Assembly: GCA_020073465.1 (NCBI GenBank) | Contig: JAIQFC010000011.1 | Span: forward strand, 124,001-188,000 | Direction: 5' to 3' | Length of the DNA: 64,000 nt | Origin: Terriglobia bacterium | GTDB taxonomy: Bacteria > Acidobacteriota > Terriglobia > Terriglobales > Acidobacteriaceae | In this document: positions 15,436 to 23,536 of the stretch, piece after piece | Layout of the letters: each line of letters starts with the position of its first letter | How positions within the stretch are numbered: the first letter of the stretch is position 1 | Made by a program: the position numbers and the translations under genes | The notes under the pieces: model-generated | The model's database searches: none | Told to the model about the DNA's origin: nothing | Seen by the model: the letters and a program-made list of their open reading frames with translations, nothing else

Positions 15436-16695
15436 ATGACTCTCTCCGAAATCCTGCGTCAGGCGTTCGCCACATTCCGGGCCCACAAGATGCGCACCTT
15501 CCTCACGATGTTCGGCATCGTGTGGGGCATCGCGTCTGTGATCCTGCTGGTGGGGCTGGGGCGCGGCTTCAGCGTCGACCAGAAGAAACACATGGAGACC
15601 CTGGGGAAGGACTTGGTCATCATGTGGGGCGGGCGCACCAGTTCGCAGGTCGGCGGCCGGGCAGCGGGGCGCGAGATCCGGCTGAATGTCGACGATGCCA
15701 TCCTGATTCGCAACGAGTGCTACCTCGTGAAGAACGTGAGTCCGGAGTTGCGGCGCACAATTCCCGAAGTCAGCCAATTCAATTCAGCCAACCGTGGCGT
15801 CGTTGGCATGTGGCCTTCGTACCAGGATTTCCGCTCGTTGTTGATCGGAGAGGGCCGGCTGATCACAGAGGATGACGAACGCGACGGACGCCGCGTCGTC
15901 GTACTGGGGTATGCCGCCAACCGGCAACTGTTTCCGGGGCAGCCTTCGATCGGCGCCACGCTGTTGATCAAGAGCGTGCCTTACTCGGTCATCGGAGTTC
16001 TGCAGGAGAAGAAGCAGAACTCGAACTACAGTGGGCCGGATAACGACTACTTGTTTGCTCCCTATTCTGCCGTATCGCGGGACTTCCCTCCTCCGACCAA
16101 GCCCGGTGCAGGAATTGAGCGCGGTTATCTGGACGACATCGTATTTGAGGTGGGTGACCCCGAGGAGCATGAAGCGTCTGTGCTACAAGTGAGGCGAGCG
16201 TTGGCCCGCGTTCACCATTTCGATGCGCTCGACAAGGATGCCCTGTTTGTCTGGGACACGATGATGGGCGCAAAGATGCTCGACAAGATTTTCGGCGTCG
16301 TGACCATCTTTTTCGGATGCGTGGCCATTGTGACGCTCTGCCTGGGCGGGATTGGCGTAATGAACATCATGCTGGTTTCAGTGACCGAGCGCACCCGTGA
16401 GATTGGCACGCGCAAGGCTATGGGCGCGACCAAGCGCGACATCCTGCGCCAGTTCTTTGCCGAGTCAGCGATGCTCACGGTTGTCAGCGGCATCCTGGGC
16501 CTTAGCTTTGGCGTTGGCACCTGCACCGCGATGACCGTAGTGCCGCTGCCAGATTTCGTACCGCATCCGATTGTTTCTACGATTTCGATTGTTGCTTCGA
16601 TTCTGACACTTTCTGTGATCACCGTGACCGCGGGCATGTATCCGGCCCAGCGCGCCGCGGAAATGACACCTGTGGAGTCGCTACGATATGAATAA
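15436..16695 (+). CDS. MacB-type ABC permease (FtsX/MacB_PCD), no ATPase domain
   Basis: 419 residues. N-terminal helix (MRTFLTMFGIVWGIASVILLVGLG), a long periplasmic MacB_PCD domain (about 45-270), then three helices of an FtsX domain. The C-terminal signature is GGIGVMNIMLVSVTERTREIGTRKAMGA and the end is AAEMTPVESLRYE, both diagnostic of MacB-like permeases. Unlike E. coli MacB there is no fused nucleotide-binding domain, and no ABC ATPase gene is in the cluster. The stop overlaps the DUF4097 start by 8 nt. Confidence 0.93.
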   Translation: MTLSEILRQAFATFRAHKMRTFLTMFGIVWGIASVILLVGLGRGFSVDQKKHMETLGKDLVIMWGGRTSSQVGGRAAGREIRLNVDDAILIRNECYLVKNVSPELRRTIPEVSQFNSANRGVVGMWPSYQDFRSLLIGEGRLITEDDERDGRRVVVLGYAANRQLFPGQPSIGATLLIKSVPYSVIGVLQEKKQNSNYSGPDNDYLFAPYSAVSRDFPPPTKPGAGIERGYLDDIVFEVGDPEEHEASVLQVRRALARVHHFDALDKDALFVWDTMMGAKMLDKIFGVVTIFFGCVAIVTLCLGGIGVMNIMLVSVTERTREIGTRKAMGATKRDILRQFFAESAMLTVVSGILGLSFGVGTCTAMTVVPLPDFVPHPIVSTISIVASILTLSVITVTAGMYPAQRAAEMTPVESLRYE

Positions 16696-17632
16696 CTCTC
16701 GCAACTCTCTTCCCCTGGCGGCGCGATCTTTCCTGACCGTCGCGCTCATCACGCTCCTCGCATCCACGGCGGCATTTTCTTCGACGCCGCAGGGCACCTT
16801 TGAAAAGAGCTTCCAGGTAAGTGGCCCGGTAGATCTGGAGGTTCTCACCCGCTCCGGGGACATCACGGTGCGCAGTGGGCCCTCGGGTTCCGTCTTCATT
16901 CGCGGCAAGATCTATGTTGGTGACCGGTGGCTGTTTGGTAGGCGGCAGGTCGACGTCAGTGAGATTCAACAACATCCGCCTCTACGCCAGGAAGGCAACA
17001 GCATTCACATCGACTACGTCAACACGCGTGATATCGCGGTGGACTATGAGATTACCGTGCCCGCCGAGACGACCTTGCGGACGCACAGCGGCTCTGGAGA
17101 TCAAATCATTGAAGGCATTCACGGAAATGCCGATCTGCAGAGCGGTTCCGGAGATATGAAACTCGCCAACCTAACGGGAGACATTCGTCTGCAGACCGGC
17201 TCCGGCGACGTGCGGGCCCATGACATCTCGGGCTCGGTCCGTGGCGGTGCCGGCAGCGGGGACATTGAAGTGGACGAACGGGGCAAGGGAGACATCGATC
17301 TGCACACCGGATCCGGCAATGTCACGGTTCGCGGAATCCAGGGCGGCTTCCGGGCAGACGCGGGCAGTGGCGATATCACCGCCGAAGGGACCCAAGCAGG
17401 CTCGTGGGAGATTCGCACCGGATCGGGCAATGTACACGTCCGACTGCCTGGCAATTCTGCTTTTGATGCGGATATTTCCACCAGTTCGGGCACGATCGAT
17501 GTCGATTCGCCCATCGAGATGACGGTGCAGGGCCGGGTACAGGAATCACGCAAGACCATCCACGGGAAAGTTCGTGGTGGCGGGCCGTTGCTCTCGGTAC
17601 GCACCGGTTCGGGCGATATTCGGATCCAGTAG
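16688..17632 (+). CDS. Secreted DUF4097-type beta-solenoid protein
   Basis: 314 residues with a signal peptide (about 1-30, ARSFLTVALITLLASTAAFSS). From about residue 50 the protein is a series of short beta repeats each centred on (S/T)GSGD or TGSGN: RSGDITVRSG, HSGSGDQIIEG, QSGSGDMKLAN, QTGSGDVRAHD, GAGSGDIEVDE, HTGSGNVTVRG, DAGSGDITAEG, RTGSGNVHVRL. That matches DUF4097 'putative adhesin' solenoids. The start codon lies inside the end of the preceding permease gene, so the two are translationally coupled. A secreted protein between two MacB-type permeases may be a cargo or partner, but this is inference. Confidence 0.88.
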   Translation: MNNSRNSLPLAARSFLTVALITLLASTAAFSSTPQGTFEKSFQVSGPVDLEVLTRSGDITVRSGPSGSVFIRGKIYVGDRWLFGRRQVDVSEIQQHPPLRQEGNSIHIDYVNTRDIAVDYEITVPAETTLRTHSGSGDQIIEGIHGNADLQSGSGDMKLANLTGDIRLQTGSGDVRAHDISGSVRGGAGSGDIEVDERGKGDIDLHTGSGNVTVRGIQGGFRADAGSGDITAEGTQAGSWEIRTGSGNVHVRLPGNSAFDADISTSSGTIDVDSPIEMTVQGRVQESRKTIHGKVRGGGPLLSVRTGSGDIRIQ

Positions 17633-17637
17633 GGAAA

Positions 17638-17711
17638 CAGTGGCCAGTGGCTAGTGGTCAGTGGCCAGAAGATCGGGTCGCTGGCCACTGATCACTGACC
17701 ACTCGCCACTG
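17638..17711. repeat. Long palindrome of CAGTGGCC repeats
   Basis: Two 31-nt arms, 17638-17668 and 17681-17711, are imperfect inverted repeats around a 12-nt loop. Each arm is built of (C/T)AGTGG(C/T)C units. The right arm ends 5 bp before the second permease ATG, so the hairpin would lie over or just before its ribosome site and could reduce its translation. Confidence 0.85.
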
Positions 17712-17716
17712 CCTTT

Positions 17717-18973
17717 ATGTTCCTAAAGGAACTCATCTCGCAAGGCTGGCAGGCGCTGATGCGCGATCGCATGCGCTCGGCGCTCACCATGCTGGGCATC
17801 GTGTGGGGCCTGGCATCGGTAGTGCTGTTGCTCGCCTACGGCCAGGGGCTGGGCGGTTGCGTGCTGAATGCCTTCCTCAACATGGGCAACAATGTGATTG
17901 TGCTGTGGCCCGGCCAAACCAGCACCCAGGCCGGCGGCCAGCGGGCGGGAAAGAAAGTCACGTACGAACTGGAAGACGTGGAGGCGATTCGTGACGAAGT
18001 GCCCATCGTGCGAGCCGTGAGCGGCGAGATCGATCGTGATTTCGGATTCAAGATCGGAACGCGAGTGGTTTCGATTCAGGTGCGCGGCGTCGACATGCCT
18101 TACGGGCAGATGCGCAAACTGAGCTTGGAGGACGGCCGTTATTTCAATGAGGGTGATTTCGCCGATCACCGGCGCGTGGTCATCCTGGGTTACGAGGCAG
18201 CGAAGAAGGTGTTCCAGGGCGCGCCGGGCGTGGGGCAGCACGTTGAGATCGGCGGGCTGGATTTCGAAGTCATCGGAACGATGCGCAACAAGATCCAGGA
18301 CTCGATGTACCAGGGGCCCGACAATGAGAACGGGTTCATTCCCTTTGGGCTGATGCGCGATCTGAAAAACATTCGGGATCCCGACGAGATTATCATTCAG
18401 CCGACCGCACCGGAACTCAACAAGAAAGCTCTGGCCGCGGTGCGCGAAGTGATTGCCCGGCGTCACCATTTCGATCCCAAGGACGAGAAAGCAACGCCGG
18501 AGTGGGATACGATCGAAGACCGCGCCATGATCAATGCCTTTTCGCTGGGGCTGCAGGCGGTGCTCGGTCTGATCGGAGTGGTAACGCTCGCTGTGGGCGG
18601 CATCGGCGTGATGAATATCATGCTGGTTTCCGTCACGGAGCGCACTCGCGAGATCGGCCTGCGGAAGGCCATCGGCGCCCGGCCCCGGCACATCCTGGTG
18701 CAGTTCCTCCTGGAAGCGCTGGTTCTAACTTTCGCTGGCGGAGTGATCGGGATGGCGGTTGCAGTCCTGCTCACGTGGGCCATTCCACCGATGCCGTTGT
18801 ATGACGAGTTCTACAAGACCGCCAATCACGAAGGCGCCATCTTCCTGCATGCCTCGCTGAGCGTGATGATCGTGTCGTTTGTGATCCTCTCGATGGTGGG
18901 AATCGTCTCAGGATTCTTCCCTGCTCTCAAAGCGTCGCGGCTGAATCCGATTGAGGCGTTGCGCTACGAGTAG
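17717..18973 (+). CDS. Second MacB-type ABC permease, no ATPase domain
   Basis: 418 residues, paralogue of the permease at 15436. It has the same N-terminal signature (MRSALTMLGIVWGLASVVLLLAYGQG), a periplasmic domain (about 45-270), FtsX helices with GGIGVMNIMLVSVTERTREIGLRKAIGA, and the end SRLNPIEALRYE. The two presumably form a heterodimer, or two homodimers, with an ATPase encoded elsewhere. The ATG follows a strong palindromic repeat with no obvious Shine-Dalgarno. Confidence 0.93.
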   Translation: MFLKELISQGWQALMRDRMRSALTMLGIVWGLASVVLLLAYGQGLGGCVLNAFLNMGNNVIVLWPGQTSTQAGGQRAGKKVTYELEDVEAIRDEVPIVRAVSGEIDRDFGFKIGTRVVSIQVRGVDMPYGQMRKLSLEDGRYFNEGDFADHRRVVILGYEAAKKVFQGAPGVGQHVEIGGLDFEVIGTMRNKIQDSMYQGPDNENGFIPFGLMRDLKNIRDPDEIIIQPTAPELNKKALAAVREVIARRHHFDPKDEKATPEWDTIEDRAMINAFSLGLQAVLGLIGVVTLAVGGIGVMNIMLVSVTERTREIGLRKAIGARPRHILVQFLLEALVLTFAGGVIGMAVAVLLTWAIPPMPLYDEFYKTANHEGAIFLHASLSVMIVSFVILSMVGIVSGFFPALKASRLNPIEALRYE

Positions 18974-18993
18974 TGGGGCATTCGATGATCGTG

Positions 18994-19653
18994 TTAACAC
19001 GCGCTTGCGGACCCGCATCCATATCTAGGAGATCGCTTCAAGGCCTCGATGGTCTGGCTAGCATTCCTTCGAACGATTGGGTCATTTGATTTATCGCGCA
19101 TTTCGGAGACGTATCTAAGGGCCTGCGCAATTGTGGCGTACCGCACCGTGTGGGGGCCATCGATTTTCCATTCGTCGAGACTGGTTGCCTCCGCTGCTTT
19201 TTGCGCTCCGCTGGGCTGGTTCTGGTGAGTAAGCACGAGCGAAAATTGACCGCCTAACATGACGCTTCCGCCTCCGGGAGCTGGCCTATAGCGCAAAGCC
19301 GAATCTATGGTCCCAAAGTAGTCGTCCCACTTAGTCTCCACCTCGGCTCGATCTCCTCTCACCCAATTCTCGGCTATCAAACCGCCAGTGGAAATGACGA
19401 AAATGTCTCCATTTTCGGGGTATGGGTTTGGTTGATTGAAAAGTTTGGCCGCTCGCTTCCAGCCCTCTGGTGTGAGAAAAGCGCCGTATGCGATTAGTTT
19501 CTGGTATTTAACGATAACCAGTTCTGTTGGCTTTCTGTGCGGCCTAACTTGGGCGATCGTAGTAGTCACTGCTAGCGCAAGAATCAGGATTCTTGCAAGA
19601 AGCGGTGCCACAACGCGGAAGAGACTTGAAACTCTGTACAATGCGTTGTCCAC
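18994..19653 (-). CDS. Hypothetical protein with N-terminal membrane anchor or signal
   Basis: 219 residues from a GTG at 19653. A hydrophobic stretch (about 15-34, VAPLLARILILALAVTTTIA) is a signal peptide or anchor. The remainder is soluble (LVIVKYQKLIAYGAFLTPEGWKRAAKLF; later EWKIDGPHTVRYATIAQALRYVSEMRDKS) and ends in a Cys/Gly/Ser tail YGCGSASAC. Local GC is lower than in neighbouring genes, which may hint at acquisition. I do not recognise the family. Convergent with the second permease, 20 bp away. Confidence 0.7.
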   Translation of the reverse strand: MDNALYRVSSLFRVVAPLLARILILALAVTTTIAQVRPHRKPTELVIVKYQKLIAYGAFLTPEGWKRAAKLFNQPNPYPENGDIFVISTGGLIAENWVRGDRAEVETKWDDYFGTIDSALRYRPAPGGGSVMLGGQFSLVLTHQNQPSGAQKAAEATSLDEWKIDGPHTVRYATIAQALRYVSEMRDKSNDPIVRRNASQTIEALKRSPRYGCGSASAC

Positions 19654-19814
19654 GCCCCCTAGAATAACGTCGTTCTAATGGGCATTCCAGTTACGCATGA
19701 ACACATATATATCCTTCAGACCCGCCTTCATTACCTCCGTGCCTTGACGCTGGGGTAACCAGCAAATTAGCTTCACATTCATAGGGAGTAATCTGTCTTC
19801 TTAGCGAGGGAACG

Positions 19815-20645
19815 TTGGCCTACCGTCCGATCATCACTCTGACCACTGATTTTGGACTCAATGACCATTTTGTCGGCACCATGAAGGGCGTCATCCTCAA
19901 CATTGTGCCCGATGCCGCGATTGTGGACATCAGCCACGCGGTGCAGGCATTCGACGTGCTCGACGGGGCACTGACGATCTCGCAGGCGTATTCCTACTTT
20001 CCCGCCGGGACGGTTCATGTCGTCGTGGTGGACCCGGGCGTGGGCACGGCCCGACGTCCCATCATCGCCTCCAGCGACGGTTACCACTTTGTGGCGCCGG
20101 ACAACGGCGTGCTTTCGCTCGTGTATGCACGGGAAGAACGCATCCACGTGCGGCATATCACCTCCGATCACTACTTCCTGCAACCAATCAGCAACACATT
20201 TCACGCGCGCGATGTCTTTTCTCCCGTGGCAGCCTATCTGGCCAAGCAGGTTGATTCCCACAAGTTCGGTGACGAGATCGAAGACTTCGTGAAATTCTCA
20301 GCGCCGAAGCCGAAAGCGGTGAACGACAACCAGATGCGCGGCGTGGTGCTGAAGGTCGACCGGTTCGGCAACCTGATCACCAACATCACCCCTCAGGACG
20401 CGCCCATGGTCTTTGCAGACCAGCCGGCGGCGTTCAAGATCGTTGTGGGTAAGCGCGAGGTTACCGACATCCGCAAGACCTATTCGGAGGGCGCGCCGGG
20501 AGAGATTTTTGGCATCCTCGGCAGCATGGGCTTCCTGGAAATCGCCGCCAACCGTGGTGCTGCGACGCAGTTGCTCGGCGTGGGCAAGGGCACAGAGGTA
20601 AACATCGTTCTCGGCGAAGCAGCGGCGGCTGGCAAAGGCGCGTAG
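19815..20645 (+). CDS. SAM hydroxide adenosyltransferase (DUF62 / fluorinase-like fold)
   Basis: 276 residues from a TTG at 19815 with GAGGG 4 nt upstream. The start ITLTTDFGLNDHFVGTMKG and later VHVVVVDPGVGTARRPI, VAPDNGVLS and FHARDVFSPVAAYLA are the conserved blocks of the DUF62 family. These enzymes hydrolyse S-adenosylmethionine to adenosine and methionine with an activated water, and share a fold with fluorinase and chlorinase. The C-terminal domain contains LKVDRFGNLITNI and GFLEIAANRGAA. It lacks the fluorinase-type loop as far as I can judge by eye, so a hydroxide enzyme is the better call. Confidence 0.93.
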   Translation: MAYRPIITLTTDFGLNDHFVGTMKGVILNIVPDAAIVDISHAVQAFDVLDGALTISQAYSYFPAGTVHVVVVDPGVGTARRPIIASSDGYHFVAPDNGVLSLVYAREERIHVRHITSDHYFLQPISNTFHARDVFSPVAAYLAKQVDSHKFGDEIEDFVKFSAPKPKAVNDNQMRGVVLKVDRFGNLITNITPQDAPMVFADQPAAFKIVVGKREVTDIRKTYSEGAPGEIFGILGSMGFLEIAANRGAATQLLGVGKGTEVNIVLGEAAAAGKGA

Positions 20646-20654
20646 GCCTACCTC

Positions 20655-20888
20655 CTACGAATTCCTCGGCTTGGGGTGCACATAGCGCTCCATGTCGCTC
20701 GTCCACTTGAGAAAGCGCCAGAGATTCCCCCGCTCCCGCCACACGAACTCCCAAAACTCCAGAAAGCCGATCTGCGTCATTTTCACGCCGGTGTAGGTCT
20801 CGATCCGCCACAAAAGATAGGGGCTCCGCCACGGAGCCAGGCGATGGCCCTTGGTCGCGTTCCAGAGGAAGCGGAGCGTGTAGCGCAC
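20655..20888 (-). CDS. Small conserved-looking hypothetical protein
   Basis: 77 residues from a GTG at 20888 (an in-frame TGA lies just upstream, so this is the earliest start). Rich in Trp, Arg, Tyr and Phe: RYTLRFLWNATKGHRLAPW, RSPYLLWRIETYTG, GFLEFWEFVWRERGNLWRFLKW. No signal peptide or helix long enough to span a membrane. The aromatic pattern is protein-like rather than random. Convergent with the SAM hydrolase gene (10 bp apart). Function unknown. Confidence 0.65.
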   Translation of the reverse strand: MRYTLRFLWNATKGHRLAPWRSPYLLWRIETYTGVKMTQIGFLEFWEFVWRERGNLWRFLKWTSDMERYVHPKPRNS

Positions 20889-20946
20889 GAGCCATCATAA
20901 CCACAAACGGCGCCTTTCGCCTATGCCGGGACGAGGTAAAACCAAT

Positions 20947-21041
20947 CAACCACCAAGGACATGAAGGTCTTAGTGTCTTGGGTCTTCCTTCGTGTAGCGG
21001 AGCCTGCCCTGAGCAAAGCCGAAGGGTGCCCTTGGTGGTTA
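20947..21041. repeat. Nested repeat with AACCACCAAGG termini
   Basis: Inverted termini AACCACCAAGG (about 20949-20959) and CCTTGGTGGTT (about 21030-21040) enclose a GGTCTTAG-type stretch. They also enclose one copy of the inner module CCTGCCCTGAGCAAAGCCGA (21003-21022, continuing AGGG). The same inner module occurs inside different outer repeats at 6599-6621, 56686-56710 and 63724-63746. Confidence 0.7.
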
Positions 21042-21124
21042 ATCTCGGCAGATTACCTACTTTCCATCGCCAGCCGCCGCCTCGCCCCATGCTAAAATCC
21101 AAGCTCCGCCAGGGATTTCTCCTC

Positions 21125-21478
21125 ATGTCCGACGCCAACCCCCGCCAGACTGCCGAAGACCATTACTACGTCGCTTTGGACCTGATGGCGGACGGCCAGT
21201 TGGAGAAGGCCGTAAACTCCTATCGCGAGTCACTGGCCGCGGATCCTACCTTCACCGAAGCCATGCACGGCTTGGCCCGCGCCCTGCAGGGTTTGCAGCG
21301 CTACGACGAAGCGATCGAAGTAGCTCAGCGCATTGCGGAGTTGGACCCCGACGATGTGCTTGCCCACACCAGCTTGTCGGTGCTCTATCAGAAGAAGGGG
21401 ATGATTCCGGAAGCCGAAGCTGAAGGCGCCAAGGCGCGGGTGCTTGGTTGGAAGCAACAGTTGAAGGGAAAGAGCTAA
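21125..21478 (+). CDS. TPR-repeat protein
   Basis: 117 residues from the ATG at 21125 (MSDANPRQTAEDHYYVALDL); an ATG at 21089 in the same frame is possible. Three tetratricopeptide repeats fill the protein: AEDHYYVALDLMADGQLEKAVNSYRESLAADP, FTEAMHGLARALQGLQRYDEAIEVAQRIAELDP, DVLAHTSLSVLYQKKGMIPEAEAEGAKARVLG. It ends KQQLKGKS. TPRs mediate protein contacts; the partner is unknown. The upstream frame runs into the nested repeat. Confidence 0.85.
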   Translation: MSDANPRQTAEDHYYVALDLMADGQLEKAVNSYRESLAADPTFTEAMHGLARALQGLQRYDEAIEVAQRIAELDPDDVLAHTSLSVLYQKKGMIPEAEAEGAKARVLGWKQQLKGKS

Positions 21479-21496
21479 AGCGACGTACGGGTCACC

Positions 21497-22082
21497 TCAC
21501 TCTTCGTGCTGTTTGGAGGCAATCATTTTGGCAACTCTGTCAATATATTCGTCAACGTTCTTTCGCACGAACTCGATTTCGTATACTCCCCCTCTTCGAT
21601 CTATGTATTCGTTGCCCTTCACGTTCGCCGTTAGGAGCCTGGCCGTACGGTATTCCTTAAGGGATGGCTCCAGATACTTTTCTTTCTCGAGCACAACCCC
21701 AAGCTCAAAATGGCCGAGGGGATTTCCGCCCTCTATTTGAAGCGCCCCGAGCAATACTTCCCGCTGCTGGCGGAGCGTTCCCTTTCTCTTGTACAGAGCA
21801 AAGAGGGAGTAGTCATGGCTTGGATCGTCCGGATCCAAGGCAGACGCCAACTTGAGTTCTTTTCACGGCAAGATCAAACTGGTTCAGCATGTCGTAGGCA
21901 ATGGACGATTGATTGTGCCAAAAAGCGGAGTTCGGGTTCTTTTCTATACCAGCCTTGGCCTTCTCCGGCAGAGCGTTCGGATCTACCGGGGCGGAACTAC
22001 GCTGTGCCAGAAGGGACGGTGAAGCTCCGGCCCCGTACAGGATAGAAACAGCAAAGAGCAAAGTAATTCCGAATCGTCTCAT
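21497..22082 (-). pseudogene. Secreted TPR protein interrupted by a single-base frameshift
   Basis: The 5' part (start 22082) has a signal peptide MRRFGITLLFAVSILYGAGA and a TPR helix pair up to NQFDLAVKRTQ, then goes out of frame and stops at 21813. The other frame continues LASALDPDDPSHDYSLFALYKRKG and a further TPR up to the stop at 21497. Removing one A from the AAAA run (TTTT on plus, 21860-21863) restores DLAVKELKLASALDPDD, a perfect TPR consensus. So this is one ~194-residue gene with a +1 indel in a homopolymer. It may be a true mutation, slippage or assembly error. Confidence 0.85.
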
Positions 22083-22109
22083 TCCTCTATCCTCCTATCA
22101 GGGTGTTTA

Positions 22110-22140
22110 AAAGCTAGGAGCTAAAGGCCAAGAGCTAAGA
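22110..22140. repeat. Heptad repeat (AGCTAAG/AGCCAAG type)
   Basis: Imperfect repeats of AGCTA(A/G)(A/G) and GCCAAG lie between the frameshifted TPR gene and the pilR stop. Same unit family as 51154-51180 and 54939-54974. Confidence 0.65.
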
Positions 22141-22141
22141 C

Positions 22142-23536
22142 CTACAACTCGTACTTCTTCATCAAGTGCCGGAAGGATCGGTAAGAAATCCCGAGCAAGT
22201 CGGCGGCCTTGGTCTGAACCCCGTTGCTTTGCTCAAGGGAGTGCTGCAGGAGCGAGCGCTCAATGCCAGCCACATAGCCTTCCATGTTGACGCCTTCGGG
22301 CAGGACCGCACTTGAACCGGGTTCCGGCAAGCCCGTTGCGCCAACGCCAGCCGCCGCTGCCCGCGCCTTGGGCCGTTCGGCGGGCAACTCCACGTGCAGT
22401 TCGTCGGTCGTCTCAAGCGCGACGGCGCGTTCGACGGTATTCTCCAACTGCCGGACGTTGCCCGGCCACTCGTAGCCGCACAGTGTGTCCAGCGAGTCTT
22501 TGTGCACGCGCAGAATGCTGCGTCCCGCCGCGCTCGCGTACTTCTTGAGGAAGTGGTTCACCAGCAGCGGAATATCTTCCCGGCGCTCCCTCAACGGAGG
22601 CACGCGGATGGGAATGACATTCAGCCGGTAATAGAGATCTTCCCGAAAGACATTTTCGGCGACGGCTTTGTCCAGATCGCGGTTGGTGGCGGCGATCACG
22701 CGCACGTCGATGGCAATCTCGCTGGTGCCGCCAACCGGCCGCACCGTACGCTCCTGCAAAACGCGCAGCAGCTTTACCTGCATGGCGAGCGTCATTTCGC
22801 TGATTTCATCGAGGAAGATAGTGCCGCCGTCGGCGACTTCGAACAGGCCGCGCTTGTTCTGGTTCGCTCCCGTAAATGCTCCCTTGAGGTACCCGAAAAG
22901 TTCGCTCTCCAGCAGAGTCTCCGGAAAGGCTCCACAGTTGACCGACACAAACGAATCGGTGGCCCTGGGTGAACAGACGTGAACCGCGCGCGCTACCAAC
23001 TCTTTACCGGTGCCACTCTCGCCGTGAATCAGCACGGTGCTGGCGGTGGACGCAACCGTGCGGACGGTGGCTTTTAGCTTCTCCATCGCCCCGCTGGAAC
23101 CAATGATGTTGTCGAGCGAGTTGCGGGCGGCGGCATCGCGGCGCAGGGCGAAGTTCTGCTTGCTAAGAACCTGCTTTTCCAGTACCCGGTTCATCGCCAG
23201 CTTGATTTCATCGACGAGTCCGGGGTTCTTGCGGATGTAGTCGGAAGCTCCCCCTGCCTTCACCGCCTCGACAGCTGCTTCGTAGTCGTCGACCGCAGTA
23301 ATCAGAATGACCGCGGAGTCCGGCGAAACCTTGTGCGCGTGGCGCAGCACCTCGATGCCATCAATGTTCGGCATCTTGATATCGGTCACGATCACGTCAT
23401 AAAGGGCACCGTCGATCTTGTTTTTGGCTGCCTGCCCGGATTGCACGGTCTCCACCCGGTGCCCATCGCGGCGCAGCGCAATATCCAGCATTTCGCAGAT
23501 CGAACGCTCGTCATCGCAGACCAGGATGTTAGCCAT
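22142..23536 (-). CDS. pilR: Sigma-54-dependent response regulator, PilR type
   Basis: 464 residues from the ATG at 23536 (GGGAGG about 4 nt upstream). Receiver domain about 1-120 with phosphoacceptor Asp52 (VTDIKMPNIDG). AAA+ sigma-54 activator domain about 142-380 with Walker A GESGTGKE (172-179), an intact sigma-54 contact loop GAFTGA (219-224) and the DEI Walker B. A Fis-type HTH is at the C-terminus (LEQSNGVQTKAADLLGISYRSFRHLMKKYEL). It overlaps the sensor gene by 8 nt and closes the pil operon. The usual receiver Lys-Pro appears as Lys-Asn. PilR normally activates pilA; pilA is not in the window. Confidence 0.92.
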   Translation of the reverse strand: MANILVCDDERSICEMLDIALRRDGHRVETVQSGQAAKNKIDGALYDVIVTDIKMPNIDGIEVLRHAHKVSPDSAVILITAVDDYEAAVEAVKAGGASDYIRKNPGLVDEIKLAMNRVLEKQVLSKQNFALRRDAAARNSLDNIIGSSGAMEKLKATVRTVASTASTVLIHGESGTGKELVARAVHVCSPRATDSFVSVNCGAFPETLLESELFGYLKGAFTGANQNKRGLFEVADGGTIFLDEISEMTLAMQVKLLRVLQERTVRPVGGTSEIAIDVRVIAATNRDLDKAVAENVFREDLYYRLNVIPIRVPPLRERREDIPLLVNHFLKKYASAAGRSILRVHKDSLDTLCGYEWPGNVRQLENTVERAVALETTDELHVELPAERPKARAAAAGVGATGLPEPGSSAVLPEGVNMEGYVAGIERSLLQHSLEQSNGVQTKAADLLGISYRSFRHLMKKYEL

